A DNA stretch of 64,000 nt from Dendrosporobacter quercicolus. GTDB taxonomy: Bacteria > Bacillota > Negativicutes > DSM-1736 > Dendrosporobacteraceae. Where the stretch lies: NCBI RefSeq assembly GCF_900104455.1, contig NZ_FNHB01000003.1:169106-233105 (forward strand), given 5' to 3'. Positions 34,635-44,775 of this stretch are shown here, one piece after another (position 1 is the stretch's first letter; every line of letters begins with the position of its first letter). The position numbers were made by a program, and so were the translations under genes. The notes beneath the pieces were generated by a model. That model was not told the DNA's origin. It searched no databases and saw only the letters and a list, made by a program, of their open reading frames with translations.

Positions 34635-36644
34635 ATGGTGTTGTATTTGACTGCTTCTAGACAACTGGATATGTACCAAAGCAGTAATTTATTCATGTAT
34701 CTTCTGATGGTGGTTGCGTTGGCAATTTTTGCTAAAGGGGTATATGACCGTTACCGGTTTTGGCAGCTCGGTGTGCCTGAGGATCGGCTAAAACACGGCA
34801 AACGCGGACTGATTCGCTTTTTTCTTCAAACCTTTGGCCACCTGCGCATTTTACGGGATACGTATCCCGGAGTCATGCACTGGTTTTTCTTTTGGTCATT
34901 TGCTGCGTTTACGCTCGGAACGTTGTCGATTGCGGTTACGACAGATTTAAACATTCCGTTGTTTCAGGGCGCGTATTATCTTTTGCTGTCTTTAATCATG
35001 GATTTACTCGGATTGGGCGCGATGATCGCTATCGGCATGGCACTTTGGCGCCGCTATGGCAATAAACCGGAAGGAATCGACAATACGCCTGATGATCTCA
35101 TCTCATTACTGCTGATTGGCGCCATTTTTGTAACCGGTTTCCTGCTGGAAGGTCTGCGGATTGCCTTTGCCGGCGATCCCTGGCTGGTCTGGAACCCTGT
35201 CGGCGCAGCTGTTGCCGCCTTATTTTCCGGTTCAGATGCAGCAGGTCTGCGTACAGCTCACCGCCTTGTCTGGTGGATTCACTTGCTGCTGAGCTTCGGT
35301 ATGATCGCCTATATTCCTTATTCTAAACTATTTCATCTGATCACCGGTCCGCTGAATCAGATCCTCGCTAAAGGGCGAGCGGCGCAAAGTCTGAGTCCGC
35401 TTGACATGGAAGACGAAACTGCGGAACAGTTTGGCGTTAATGAGATTCAGCAATTTACCTGGAAGCAGCTTTTAGATGGCGATGCCTGTATTCGCTGCGG
35501 CCGTTGCCAGGACCGCTGTCCCGCCTATCTAACCGGCAAGGCGTTATCACCCAAGAAATTTACCCAAGATCTGAAGAAACATCTTGATGCCAAAGGCCGT
35601 CTTTTGTTAAAGGGAGGCGAACAGGATGCAGCGGCGCTGAGTCAGCCGATTGTGCCTGAGGTCATTGCTGAAGAGACGGTATGGGCTTGTACGACCTGCG
35701 GCTCTTGCGAGGAACAGTGTCCGGTGTTTGTCGAGCATGTACCGAAAATTGTTGATCTGCGGCGTAATTTGGTGATGCTGGAAAGTAATTTCCCGCATGA
35801 ACTCGCGTTGACCTTTCGCGGCATGGAAACTAACGGCAATCCCTGGAACATCAGCCGGTCGGCCCGGGCTGACTGGGCCAAGGGGCTGGATGTACCAACC
35901 TTAGCGAACAGCGAGCCTGTAGAATACCTGTACTGGCCTGGTTGCAGCGGCGCCTTTGATGAAAGAAATAAAAAGATTTCTATAGTCATTGTCAAGCTGC
36001 TGCAAAAAGCCGGTGCTTCATTTGCTATTCTGGGAACAGAAGAAACTTGCTGCGGCGATTCCGCCCGGCGTTTGGGCAACGAATATCTCTACCAGACGTT
36101 GGCTGCGCAGAATATCGAGACGATGAATAGCTATGGAGTGAAGAAGATTATCACTGCCTGTCCGCATTGCTTTAATACGTTTAAAAATGAATATCCTCAA
36201 TTCGGCGGCAACTATGAGGTTATCCACCATTCTGCTTTAATGGCATCACTGGTTCAAGCCGGCAAGCTGAAGCCAGAGACGCCGATTGCCGGCAGCTATA
36301 CCTACCACGACTCCTGTTATTTGGGGAGATATAACGACATTTATGCTGAACCCCGGGCCGTGCTGGCGGCAATCCCCGGCCTGCAGGGCAAAGAGATGAT
36401 TGAGAGTAAAGTCAACGGTTTCTGTTGCGGCGGCGGCGGCGGCCGGATGTGGATGGAAGAGGAACCCAACCAGCGCGTCAATGTCAAACGGACCGAACAG
36501 GCCATAGCAACCGGAGCGAATTTATTTGTCACTGCTTGTCCCTACTGCCTGACCATGCTGGAAGATGGGACTAAATTGAAAGATGTTGATGAAACCATTA
36601 AAACCCAAGATATTGCTGAGATACTTTGGGATAGTGTGAAGTAA
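34635..36644 (+). CDS. membrane Fe-S oxidoreductase (EtfD/EMR-like, HdrDE fusion)
   Basis: A 669-residue protein. The first 250 residues have about six membrane helices with several histidines fit for heme (NarI-like). Next come two [4Fe-4S] motifs (CIRCGRCQDRCP and CTTCGSCEEQCP), then two CCG domains (CCGDSARR, ACPHC, HDSCYLGRY, FCCGGGGGRM, ACPYC) that bind non-cubane clusters in HdrB/D. Relatives pass electrons between electron-transfer flavoprotein and menaquinone. No etfAB genes are in view. The start is uncertain: ATG 34635 has a poor ribosome site and TTG 34647 is an alternative. The IS remnant directly upstream may have removed its native promoter. Confidence 0.87.
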   Translation: MVLYLTASRQLDMYQSSNLFMYLLMVVALAIFAKGVYDRYRFWQLGVPEDRLKHGKRGLIRFFLQTFGHLRILRDTYPGVMHWFFFWSFAAFTLGTLSIAVTTDLNIPLFQGAYYLLLSLIMDLLGLGAMIAIGMALWRRYGNKPEGIDNTPDDLISLLLIGAIFVTGFLLEGLRIAFAGDPWLVWNPVGAAVAALFSGSDAAGLRTAHRLVWWIHLLLSFGMIAYIPYSKLFHLITGPLNQILAKGRAAQSLSPLDMEDETAEQFGVNEIQQFTWKQLLDGDACIRCGRCQDRCPAYLTGKALSPKKFTQDLKKHLDAKGRLLLKGGEQDAAALSQPIVPEVIAEETVWACTTCGSCEEQCPVFVEHVPKIVDLRRNLVMLESNFPHELALTFRGMETNGNPWNISRSARADWAKGLDVPTLANSEPVEYLYWPGCSGAFDERNKKISIVIVKLLQKAGASFAILGTEETCCGDSARRLGNEYLYQTLAAQNIETMNSYGVKKIITACPHCFNTFKNEYPQFGGNYEVIHHSALMASLVQAGKLKPETPIAGSYTYHDSCYLGRYNDIYAEPRAVLAAIPGLQGKEMIESKVNGFCCGGGGGRMWMEEEPNQRVNVKRTEQAIATGANLFVTACPYCLTMLEDGTKLKDVDETIKTQDIAEILWDSVK

Positions 36645-36646
36645 CA

Positions 36647-36688
36647 AGAAGGGGCTGTCGCGCTAAGATAGCTCCTTTCTTTTTTTAA
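36647..36688 (+). terminator. intrinsic terminator after Fe-S oxidoreductase
   Basis: GAAGGGGCT pairs with AGCTCCTTTC and is followed by TTTTTTT. Confidence 0.75.
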
Positions 36689-36800
36689 CTGTTATAAACA
36701 ATGCAGACAGGTTTCATTGACAGATTAAGCCATCTTTGATAAAATTAAATTGGTTTTAACAACGGAATCAATATTGAGCGGCAGTAGCAATACTCCGCTG

Positions 36801-36861
36801 GCTGACCAAGTGTACCGGAGGCCAATGTTTTCCATTTATTATGGAAAACATTGGCCTTTTT
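36801..36861 (+). promoter_or_regulatory. leader element 10 with terminator, upstream of pair C
   Basis: GCT 36801-36803 (GGCT paired with GGCC), GA, a short CC (36806-36807)/GG (36817-36818) inner stem, A 36819, GGC 36820-36822. The inner stem is only two pairs, the weakest geometry of the set together with element 11. The terminator is a perfect GGCCAATGTTTTCC/GGAAAACATTGGCC hairpin with seven Ts. The promoter is TTGACA 36717-36722, 17 nt, TAAAAT 36740-36745. Confidence 0.72.
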
Positions 36862-36990
36862 TTGTACCCATGAAAAGTGTTCGGTATACATTACGAAGCC
36901 AGTGCCGTTTTCCGGTTTTGGCAAGCCGTGACTTCCGGCGACGGTACTCAATTTGCTTTTTCGAATCAGGAAGGAACAGGGGGAAGATGA

Positions 36991-38529
36991 ATGAAGATAA
37001 ACCTTGATACACCGGTGGTGGAAAGCCGTGAGCAGCGTTTAGGTACAATTATTGCCTGGGACGGCAAGGCGTCCGACTTATCCCGGCAATCGGCCTACGC
37101 CCGGGCTGAGGGCTGCGGGGCGGGCTGCGGCGATAAAGCCCGCCGGATCTGTGAACTGCAGGGTCCGTTTACGCAGGGGTCGGTTTGCAGCGAGCAAATG
37201 GTGGAATGCCAGGCCGGGCATGTAAGGGATGCGGTGCTCATACAGCACTCGCCCATCGGCTGCGGGGCCGGACAGGTAATCTATAATTCCATTTATCGCA
37301 ATGGACTGGCTATGCGGAATTTACCGGTGGAAAATTTGCATATGATCAATACCAATTTGAAGGAAGAAGATATGATTTTTGGCGGTGAGCAAAAGCTGGA
37401 ACAGTCGATCCGGGATGCCTGGGAGCGGCACCGCCCCAAAGCGATTTTTATCGGCACTTCCTGTGCAACCGGCATTATCGGCGATGATGTTGACAGTATA
37501 GCCGGGCAGCTGACTGCCGAACTGAACATTCCAGTCATTCCGCTGCATTGTGAAGGGTTTAAGTCCAAACACTGGAGCACCGGTTTTGACGCAACCCAGC
37601 ATGGGATCCTGCGGCAGATTGTCGACCGGCGGCCCCAAAGGCAGGAAGACCTGGTAAATGTGATCAATTTATGGGGAACTGACGTATTTACGCCAATGCT
37701 GGCCGAACTGGGGCTGAGGGTAAACTATGTGGTGGATTTGGCTACCGTGGAAGACCTGGCGAAGATGTCCTCAGCCGCGGCCACCGTGGGATTCTGCTAT
37801 ACATTGTCTTCTTATCTGGGCGCGGCCTTGGAGCAGGAGTTTGACGTTCCTGAAATCAAAGCGCCGCAGCCTTATGGCTTTGCCGGAACGGACGCCTGGC
37901 TGCGGGAACTGGCCAGAGTTACCGGACGCGAGGAACAGGCGGAAAGCTATATTGCCAGGGAGCATGCCCGGATTGCGCCGCGTCTGGCCGAATTGCGCCA
38001 ATTGCTGAAAGGCAAAAAAGGCTACGTGGCTACCGGATCGGCTTATGCGCACGGGCTGATTGCCGTATTGCGGGAACTGGGCATTGAAGTAAACGGGTCG
38101 CTAGTTTTTCATCATGATCCGGTGTATGACAGTCAGGATACCAAACAGGACTCGCTGGCCTACCTGGTGGACAATTATGGCGATGTGCCTTCGTTCAGTG
38201 TAAGCAACCGTCAGCAGTATCAGTTTTACGGTCTGCTGCAAAGAGTCCAGCCCGATTTTATTCTCATTCGCCACAACGGTCTGGCGCCGCTGGCGTCCCG
38301 CCTGGGTATTCCGGCAGCGCCGCTGGGTGACGAGCATCATGCGTTAGGCTATCAGGGAATGGTGAATCTCGGTGAATCCATTCTCGATATTCTGGCCCAC
38401 AAAAAATTTCACCAGAATCTGGCGGCTCATGTCAAGCTGCCGTATAAGAAAGAGTGGCTGGAGTTACAAGATCCCTTTGCCCTGGCCAGGCGGCAACCAG
38501 AGTCCGGAGAGGAGAAGCGTTATGCCTGA
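36991..38529 (+). CDS. NifD-like nitrogenase component 1, alpha-type subunit (pair C)
   Basis: A 512-residue D-type subunit. P-cluster cysteines: GSVCSEQMVEC, HSPIGCGAG and GTSCATGIIGDD. Cofactor cysteine: GFCYTLSSYLGAALE. The C-terminal site reads PLGDEHHALGYQG, the only one of the four pairs with histidines near this position. An additional cysteine-rich stretch near the N-terminus (EGCGAGCGDKARRIC, about residues 40-54) is absent from the others and might hold another cluster. GGAACAGGGGG precedes the ATG. It overlaps the K gene by eight bases. Confidence 0.87.
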   Translation: MKINLDTPVVESREQRLGTIIAWDGKASDLSRQSAYARAEGCGAGCGDKARRICELQGPFTQGSVCSEQMVECQAGHVRDAVLIQHSPIGCGAGQVIYNSIYRNGLAMRNLPVENLHMINTNLKEEDMIFGGEQKLEQSIRDAWERHRPKAIFIGTSCATGIIGDDVDSIAGQLTAELNIPVIPLHCEGFKSKHWSTGFDATQHGILRQIVDRRPQRQEDLVNVINLWGTDVFTPMLAELGLRVNYVVDLATVEDLAKMSSAAATVGFCYTLSSYLGAALEQEFDVPEIKAPQPYGFAGTDAWLRELARVTGREEQAESYIAREHARIAPRLAELRQLLKGKKGYVATGSAYAHGLIAVLRELGIEVNGSLVFHHDPVYDSQDTKQDSLAYLVDNYGDVPSFSVSNRQQYQFYGLLQRVQPDFILIRHNGLAPLASRLGIPAAPLGDEHHALGYQGMVNLGESILDILAHKKFHQNLAAHVKLPYKKEWLELQDPFALARRQPESGEEKRYA

Positions 38530-39901
38530 ACAAAATTTCTCAACAACCGCCGCACCGGAGGGTGAATCAGTCAAAACCAATTCCATTCAGCAGATTCGGT
38601 ATGTTTGCTCCATTGCCGCTATGCACAGCGCCTCGGCCATTCCCGGGGTAATTCCCATTACGCATTGCGGTCCTGGCTGTGCGGATAAGCAATTCATGAA
38701 TATCGCCTTTTATAACGGCTTTCAGGGCGGCGGATATGGCGGCGGATCGGTCGTGCCAAGCACAAACGCCACCGAGCGCGAGGTGGTGTTCGGCGGCGCT
38801 GACCGGCTGCGGGAGCTGATTGAGTCTACCCTTAAAATTCTTGATGCCGATTTGTTTGTTGTCCTGACCGGCTGTATTTCCGACCTGGTAGGCGATGACG
38901 TCGGTTCGGTGGTCAGCGAGTTTCGGAGCAAGGGCGTGCCGGTTGTGTATGCTGAAACAGGCGGGTTTAAAGGCAATAATTTTACCGGTCATGAGCTGGT
39001 TGCCAGGGCAATTATCGACCAGTATGTCGGCAGTTATGAAGGGCCGTCCGAGCCTGGATTAATCAATGTCTGGTCGCTGCTGCCTTACCACAATACCTTC
39101 TGGCGGGGTGATCTTACAGAAATAAAACGGATCTTGGAAGGAGTGGGGTTTAAAGTAAATATATTATTTGGCCCTGAGTCGCAGGGCGTTTCCGAATGGA
39201 AAGCTATCCCCAGGGCGCAGTTTAATCTGGTGCTGTCGCCCTGGCTGGGCCTTCAAACGGCGCAGCACCTGGAAGAAAAATATGGACAGCCCTTTTTGCA
39301 TGTTCCGGTAATTCCAATCGGAGCCATGGAAACCAGCGCTTTTTTGCGCCGGGTCGTTGCATTCGCCGGACTTGACCCTATGGTTGCTGAAGCTTTTATT
39401 GCCAGGGAGGAAGCTTCCTATTATCGCTATCTGGAAGATTTCTCTGATTTTTATGCGGAATACTGGTGGGGTCTGCCAGCTAAGTTCAGCGTAATCGGCG
39501 ACAGCGCCTATAACCTTGCTTTAACAAAATTTTTGGTAAACCAGCTTGGCCTGATTCCCAGCCGACAAATAATTACGGAGAATCCGCCGGAGGAATACCG
39601 TCAGCAGATTGCGCTGCAATACCAAAATATTGCGGAGGATGTTTCCGCCAGTGTGGGGTTTGAGGAAGATAGTTACCGCATTCATCAAATCATACGCAAT
39701 ACCAGTTTTGGTCATAAGCCGCCAATTATCTTCGGGACTACCTGGGAACGGGATTTGGCTAAAGAATTAAAAGGAGCGATTGTTGAAGTTGGGTTTCCAT
39801 CCTCCTATGAAGTGGTTTTATCGCGGGCCTATGTCGGGTATCGCGGCGCGCTTACTCTGTTGGAGAAAATCTACACAACAACCGTAGGGGCCAGTGCGTA
39901 A
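38522..39901 (+). CDS. NifK-like nitrogenase component 1, beta-type subunit (pair C)
   Basis: A 459-residue K-type subunit with cysteines in RYVCSIAA, GPGCADKQF and TGCISDLVGDDV and the shared AETGGFKGNN. A short N-terminal extension of about 20 residues precedes the core. GGAGAGGAG upstream sets the start at 38522, inside the end of the D gene, so translation is coupled. The gene after the next leader is an O-acetylhomoserine sulfhydrylase, a natural acceptor of methanethiol or sulfide. Confidence 0.87.
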   Translation: MPEQNFSTTAAPEGESVKTNSIQQIRYVCSIAAMHSASAIPGVIPITHCGPGCADKQFMNIAFYNGFQGGGYGGGSVVPSTNATEREVVFGGADRLRELIESTLKILDADLFVVLTGCISDLVGDDVGSVVSEFRSKGVPVVYAETGGFKGNNFTGHELVARAIIDQYVGSYEGPSEPGLINVWSLLPYHNTFWRGDLTEIKRILEGVGFKVNILFGPESQGVSEWKAIPRAQFNLVLSPWLGLQTAQHLEEKYGQPFLHVPVIPIGAMETSAFLRRVVAFAGLDPMVAEAFIAREEASYYRYLEDFSDFYAEYWWGLPAKFSVIGDSAYNLALTKFLVNQLGLIPSRQIITENPPEEYRQQIALQYQNIAEDVSASVGFEEDSYRIHQIIRNTSFGHKPPIIFGTTWERDLAKELKGAIVEVGFPSSYEVVLSRAYVGYRGALTLLEKIYTTTVGASA

Positions 39902-39973
39902 TGAAGGTGCTGCCGGGAGCGCCCATCCCGCCAGATGTTGGTATACGATGATAAAAATACTGCTTTTGTGCTG

Positions 39974-40026
39974 GCTGGTTGAAAAACTGGAGGCTGTATC
40001 CCGGTCCGGGATACAGCCTCTTTTTG
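39974..40026 (+). promoter_or_regulatory. leader element 11 with terminator, upstream of metY
   Basis: GCT 39974-39976, GG, TTGAAAAACTGG in place of a clean inner stem (only U-G pairs), A 39991, GGC 39992-39994. The terminator is a near-perfect AGGCTGTATCCCGG/CCGGGATACAGCCT hairpin with TTTTT. No strong promoter is seen in the 72 nt after the pair C stop, so it may act on read-through from pair C. Confidence 0.65.
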
Positions 40027-40031
40027 TCTAA

Positions 40032-41366
<1,335 letters not shown>

Positions 41367-41552
41367 TACGGTACCAGGCGTTTTTCCGGACTGGCAGTCT
41401 AGAATGAAGCTGCATCCCAGGACACTGACTATATACCGGCGCATATCGCCCTGTATTTGCAGCGGTCTTGGGAAGCTGTCATTTTCCGGGTAAAACGCAT
41501 ATTGACAATGTCAATTCACTCGTGTAGTATATATACAAAATAGTAGTATGCT

Positions 41553-41630
41553 GCTGACTGATAAAAAATCAGAGGCTGTATTTTCCTATAGCGCTGTCCC
41601 TTGCGCTGTAGAAAAATGCAGCCTTTTTTA
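41553..41630 (+). promoter_or_regulatory. leader element 12 with terminator, upstream of second ABC importer
   Basis: GCT 41553-41555, GA, CTGA (41558-41561)/TCAG (41569-41572), loop TAAAAAA, A 41573, GGC 41574-41576. The inner stem is the exact swap of the TCAG/CTGA version. The terminator is GGCTGTATTTTC.../...GAAAAATGCAGCC with TTTTTT. The promoter is TTGACA 41502-41507, 17 nt, TAGTAT 41525-41530. The following 150 nt before the permease show no clear feature beyond a GGAGGGAGG that could serve a 17-codon frame. Confidence 0.82.
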
Positions 41631-41781
41631 GTTAGGGCAGTAATGACTGGCGTGAGGAGGGAGGCGTCATTTGGATGGCAGTATTATGCTGCCGGTAGCC
41701 GGGCAGGTTGTCCGTCCGGGTTAAAAGCGGGCAGCCGCAGGCAAAAGCGGTTTTAATGATCAGGAAAGAGGGTAAATCGTC

Positions 41782-42732
41782 ATGAGGAAACTAGTTATAA
41801 CCTGGTTGCCGGTATTATCGGCTATATTTGCCATTGCCGTCGATGTGATTGCCGTTAATGCCGGCAAGCATCCTGCCGCCAAACAGCCATATTTTATTTA
41901 TCTGCTGGCGATTATTCTGGTGGTTTTTACAGTTGGCGCGGCAGCATCTTACTTCAACGCCAGAGCAAAAGCCTGGATTGAAGAAAAGAGCTTGTTTGTT
42001 GCCGTAACGGTTTTATTTCTTAATTTATTGAACCTTGTAACAAAGAAGCTGGCTTTATTGCCGGTCATTTATTTTCCTTCACTTGATAAAGTGATTGGCG
42101 TTATTGTTGAGGACCGGGCCTTTCTGGCCCTTTGTCTGGCATCTTCGGGCAAGCTGTTGTTTACCGGTTATGTTTTTGGGGTAATTACCGGAATTGCCAC
42201 CGGAATTGCCGTAGGCTTCAGCAAAGGGGCCGCTTATTGGATCAACCCGCTGATCCGCACGCTGGGCCCTATTCCTCCCACGGCCTGGATTCCGCTGGTG
42301 CTGATTAGTTTTCCCACGACTTTTTCAGCAAGCGCCTTTCTCATTGCCCTGGCCGTATGGTTTCCCACCGCCGTTTTGACCAGCAGCGGCATTTTAAATG
42401 TGCAAAATGCCTATTTCGAAGTGTCCAGCACGCTGGGGGCGGGAAAATATTATCAAATTTTCAGAGTTGGCGTACCCGCAGCGATGCCGCATATGTTCAT
42501 TGGCCTGTTTAACGGTACCTGCGCTTCGTTTATCACTTTAATGACGGCGGAAATGCTGGGCGTGAAAAACGGTATTGGCTGGTATATCAACTGGCAGAAG
42601 GAAATGATGGCCTACGCGAACGTATATGCCGGCCTGATTATTATTGCCATTACTTTCTCCGTACTGATTTCATTATTATTTAAAGTGCGCGATCAGCTGC
42701 TTGTATGGCAGAAGGGTGTGATCAAATGGTAG
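41782..42732 (+). CDS. SsuC/TauC-like ABC importer permease (second importer)
   Basis: A 316-residue permease with about eight membrane helices, two or three more than usual at the N-terminus, and a coupling region (FEVSSTLGAGKYYQIFRVGVPAAMP). The Gly-rich TGIATGIAVGFSKG loop follows the first core helix. Its stop overlaps the ATPase start. It belongs to a complete importer with the next two genes. Confidence 0.87.
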   Translation: MRKLVITWLPVLSAIFAIAVDVIAVNAGKHPAAKQPYFIYLLAIILVVFTVGAAASYFNARAKAWIEEKSLFVAVTVLFLNLLNLVTKKLALLPVIYFPSLDKVIGVIVEDRAFLALCLASSGKLLFTGYVFGVITGIATGIAVGFSKGAAYWINPLIRTLGPIPPTAWIPLVLISFPTTFSASAFLIALAVWFPTAVLTSSGILNVQNAYFEVSSTLGAGKYYQIFRVGVPAAMPHMFIGLFNGTCASFITLMTAEMLGVKNGIGWYINWQKEMMAYANVYAGLIIIAITFSVLISLLFKVRDQLLVWQKGVIKW

Positions 42733-43505
42733 GGGAAATAAAAGTTGAGGGAGTGGTTAAACGTTTTCCCCAGCAGGACGCACCGGATGTTGTCGCGCTC
42801 AGCGGCATTGACCTCAACATTGCCGCCGGCGAGTTTGTTTCGCTTATTGGCCCTTCCGGCTGCGGAAAATCGACGCTGCTGCGGCTGATTGCCGGCCTGA
42901 ACGGGGCGGATGAAGGGAAATTGTACATCGATGGCGAGGAAATCCACCAGCCGTCTTATGAGCGGGGCCTGGTGTTTCAAAATCCGATGCTCTTTCCCTG
43001 GCTGAATGTCCATGATAATGTTGCTTTTGGTCTGAGAGCGCGCAGTATTTATAAAGACAACAAGCAGGAGGTGGATAAATTTATTGATTTGGTGGGTTTG
43101 GCGGCTTTTCACAAGTCGTATCCTCATCAGCTTTCCGGCGGCATGGCCCAGCGCGCATCTCTGGCGCGCGCCCTTGTCAATCATCCCAAAGTGCTGCTGT
43201 TGGATGAACCGCTTGGCGCACTTGATGCTTTCACCCGGATGAACATGCAGGATGAATTGATCCGCATCTGGCAGGAACGGCGGACAACCATGATTATGGT
43301 GACCCATGATGTTGATGAAGCTATTTATCTGTCAGACCGGGTGATTGTGATGACGCCAAGGCCGGCCAAAATTGAAAGCCACATTGAAGTCAGGCTTTCC
43401 AGACCCAGGGCGCGCAACAATCCCGAGTTTCTGGGTTTGCGTTCAAAAATTTTAGAAATCCTGAATTTTGCCGGAAGCGTTAAGGAACCGAATTATTATT
43501 TGTAG
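42726..43505 (+). CDS. SsuB/TauB-like ABC importer ATPase (second importer)
   Basis: A 259-residue ATPase: Walker A GPSGCGKST, Q-loop FQNPMLFPWLN, signature LSGGMAQRASLARALV, Walker B VLLLDEPLGALD, H-loop VTHDVDEA. The ATG at 42726 overlaps the permease stop by seven bases. Confidence 0.92.
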   Translation: MVGEIKVEGVVKRFPQQDAPDVVALSGIDLNIAAGEFVSLIGPSGCGKSTLLRLIAGLNGADEGKLYIDGEEIHQPSYERGLVFQNPMLFPWLNVHDNVAFGLRARSIYKDNKQEVDKFIDLVGLAAFHKSYPHQLSGGMAQRASLARALVNHPKVLLLDEPLGALDAFTRMNMQDELIRIWQERRTTMIMVTHDVDEAIYLSDRVIVMTPRPAKIESHIEVRLSRPRARNNPEFLGLRSKILEILNFAGSVKEPNYYL

Positions 43506-43535
43506 TGATTAGTTGATTAATGGGGGAGAAGTAAG

Positions 43536-44543
43536 ATGAATTTAAAAAAGAAAATGTCTATTGTTGCCATGACGGTAATAGCTGCCTTGTTACTGACCGC
43601 CTGCGGACAAAAGCCGGTAGCCAAGACGGAAGATTATGTCGTGAAAATCGGTTATACCGGCAGCTTGTGCGAAGCTCCGGTCCATATCGCAGTGGAAAAA
43701 GGCTTTTTTGCCGAAGAAGGGTTGAAGGTTGATATACTTAAACTGGCGCCGGGAACTGTTTTTGAAGCAATCACTGCCGGAAAGGTCGACGCAAGCTTTG
43801 GTCTGCTGGCCAGCCTGATCCAGCCGCTTTCCAACGGCTTGCCCATTAAGGTGACCACCGGGCTGCACACCGGTTGCGACAAAGTGCTTGTGCCCAAAGA
43901 TTCCGGCATCAGTAAGCTTACCGATTTAAAAGGCAAACGGATTGGCGTGCCCAGCATGACCAGCAGTCCGATTATTTTCGCCAAACGCGCTTTGGCTGAC
44001 GCCGGTGTCGGCGTGAGCGAAAAAAATATGGAAGTGGAATTCGCTGTATTCAGCGCCAGCGACCTTCCCATTGCTTTACAGAATGGTTCAATTGATGCTA
44101 TCGCCATGAATGACCCGACTGCGGCTGTGGCTCAAAGAGAATATAATTTAACTAATCTGATCGATTCCGCAGTGGATGAACCATACAAACATCAATATTG
44201 CTGCTCAGCTTATGTAAGTGATGCTTTGGCCCAGGAACATCCTGAACTTGCCGCCAAATACACCCGTGCGATGCAAAAGGCCAGTGCCTGGATTCAAAAA
44301 AACCAGGACGAAACAGCCAAAATTCAGGTTGAGAAAAAATGGGTTGCCGGCGAGGCCGAGTTTAATGCCGAAATTTTAAAAACATATAACTATATCCCCT
44401 CGGTCAAAGGAGCTTACGAGGCGTTTGGCATAACGGCCAAGCAGCTGCAAACAGTTGGTATGCTGGATAGTGGCGTTGATACGGAAGCTTTGCATAAAAA
44501 CAGCTTTATTTTCCTGGAAAACGTCCAGGATTCGGTTCAATAA
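43536..44543 (+). CDS. SsuA/NMT1-like substrate-binding lipoprotein (second importer)
   Basis: A 335-residue binding protein with a lipoprotein signal (VIAALLLTACGQ, Cys at about residue 23). The fold begins VKIGYTGSLCEAPVHIAVEKGFFAEEGL and has TTGLHTGCDK in the ligand region. Unlike the twin proteins at 16757 and 17930 it is lipid-anchored, and its sequence is clearly different, so a different ligand is likely. GGGGGAG precedes the ATG. Confidence 0.9.
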   Translation: MNLKKKMSIVAMTVIAALLLTACGQKPVAKTEDYVVKIGYTGSLCEAPVHIAVEKGFFAEEGLKVDILKLAPGTVFEAITAGKVDASFGLLASLIQPLSNGLPIKVTTGLHTGCDKVLVPKDSGISKLTDLKGKRIGVPSMTSSPIIFAKRALADAGVGVSEKNMEVEFAVFSASDLPIALQNGSIDAIAMNDPTAAVAQREYNLTNLIDSAVDEPYKHQYCCSAYVSDALAQEHPELAAKYTRAMQKASAWIQKNQDETAKIQVEKKWVAGEAEFNAEILKTYNYIPSVKGAYEAFGITAKQLQTVGMLDSGVDTEALHKNSFIFLENVQDSVQ

Positions 44544-44561
44544 ATTTGTCGTAAGCCCGAG

Positions 44562-44603
44562 AGGCGCCTTTAAATGCCATGTGCATTTAAAGGCGCCTTT
44601 TTG
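44562..44603 (+). terminator. perfect 16-bp terminator
   Basis: AGGCGCCTTTAAATGC (44562-44577) and its exact complement (44583-44598) enclose CATGT and run into TTTTT. It ends the second importer operon. The following 170 nt to the hydrolase gene contain only a GC-rich hairpin near 44630-44675 and a ribosome site. Confidence 0.9.
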
Positions 44604-44775
44604 TGCGCTAAGCCTGCCTGCGCCCGGCGGCAGGAAATCCACCGCTGCGGCTGCGCCCCGCCGAAACAAGTTTGCGGGGTTATTTTCCTTTGACGGTCAT
44701 TTGGGCTAATGAAGGCATAGGATATGGCGCAAGCCTGATTTACAAACCGAATGAGTACCGGAAGGATGGTTTTGT

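Noticed and set aside
41640-41735. Small gene between element 12 and the permease
   Set aside because: A 17-codon TTG-initiated frame follows GGAGGGAGG, but length and start codon are too weak to call.
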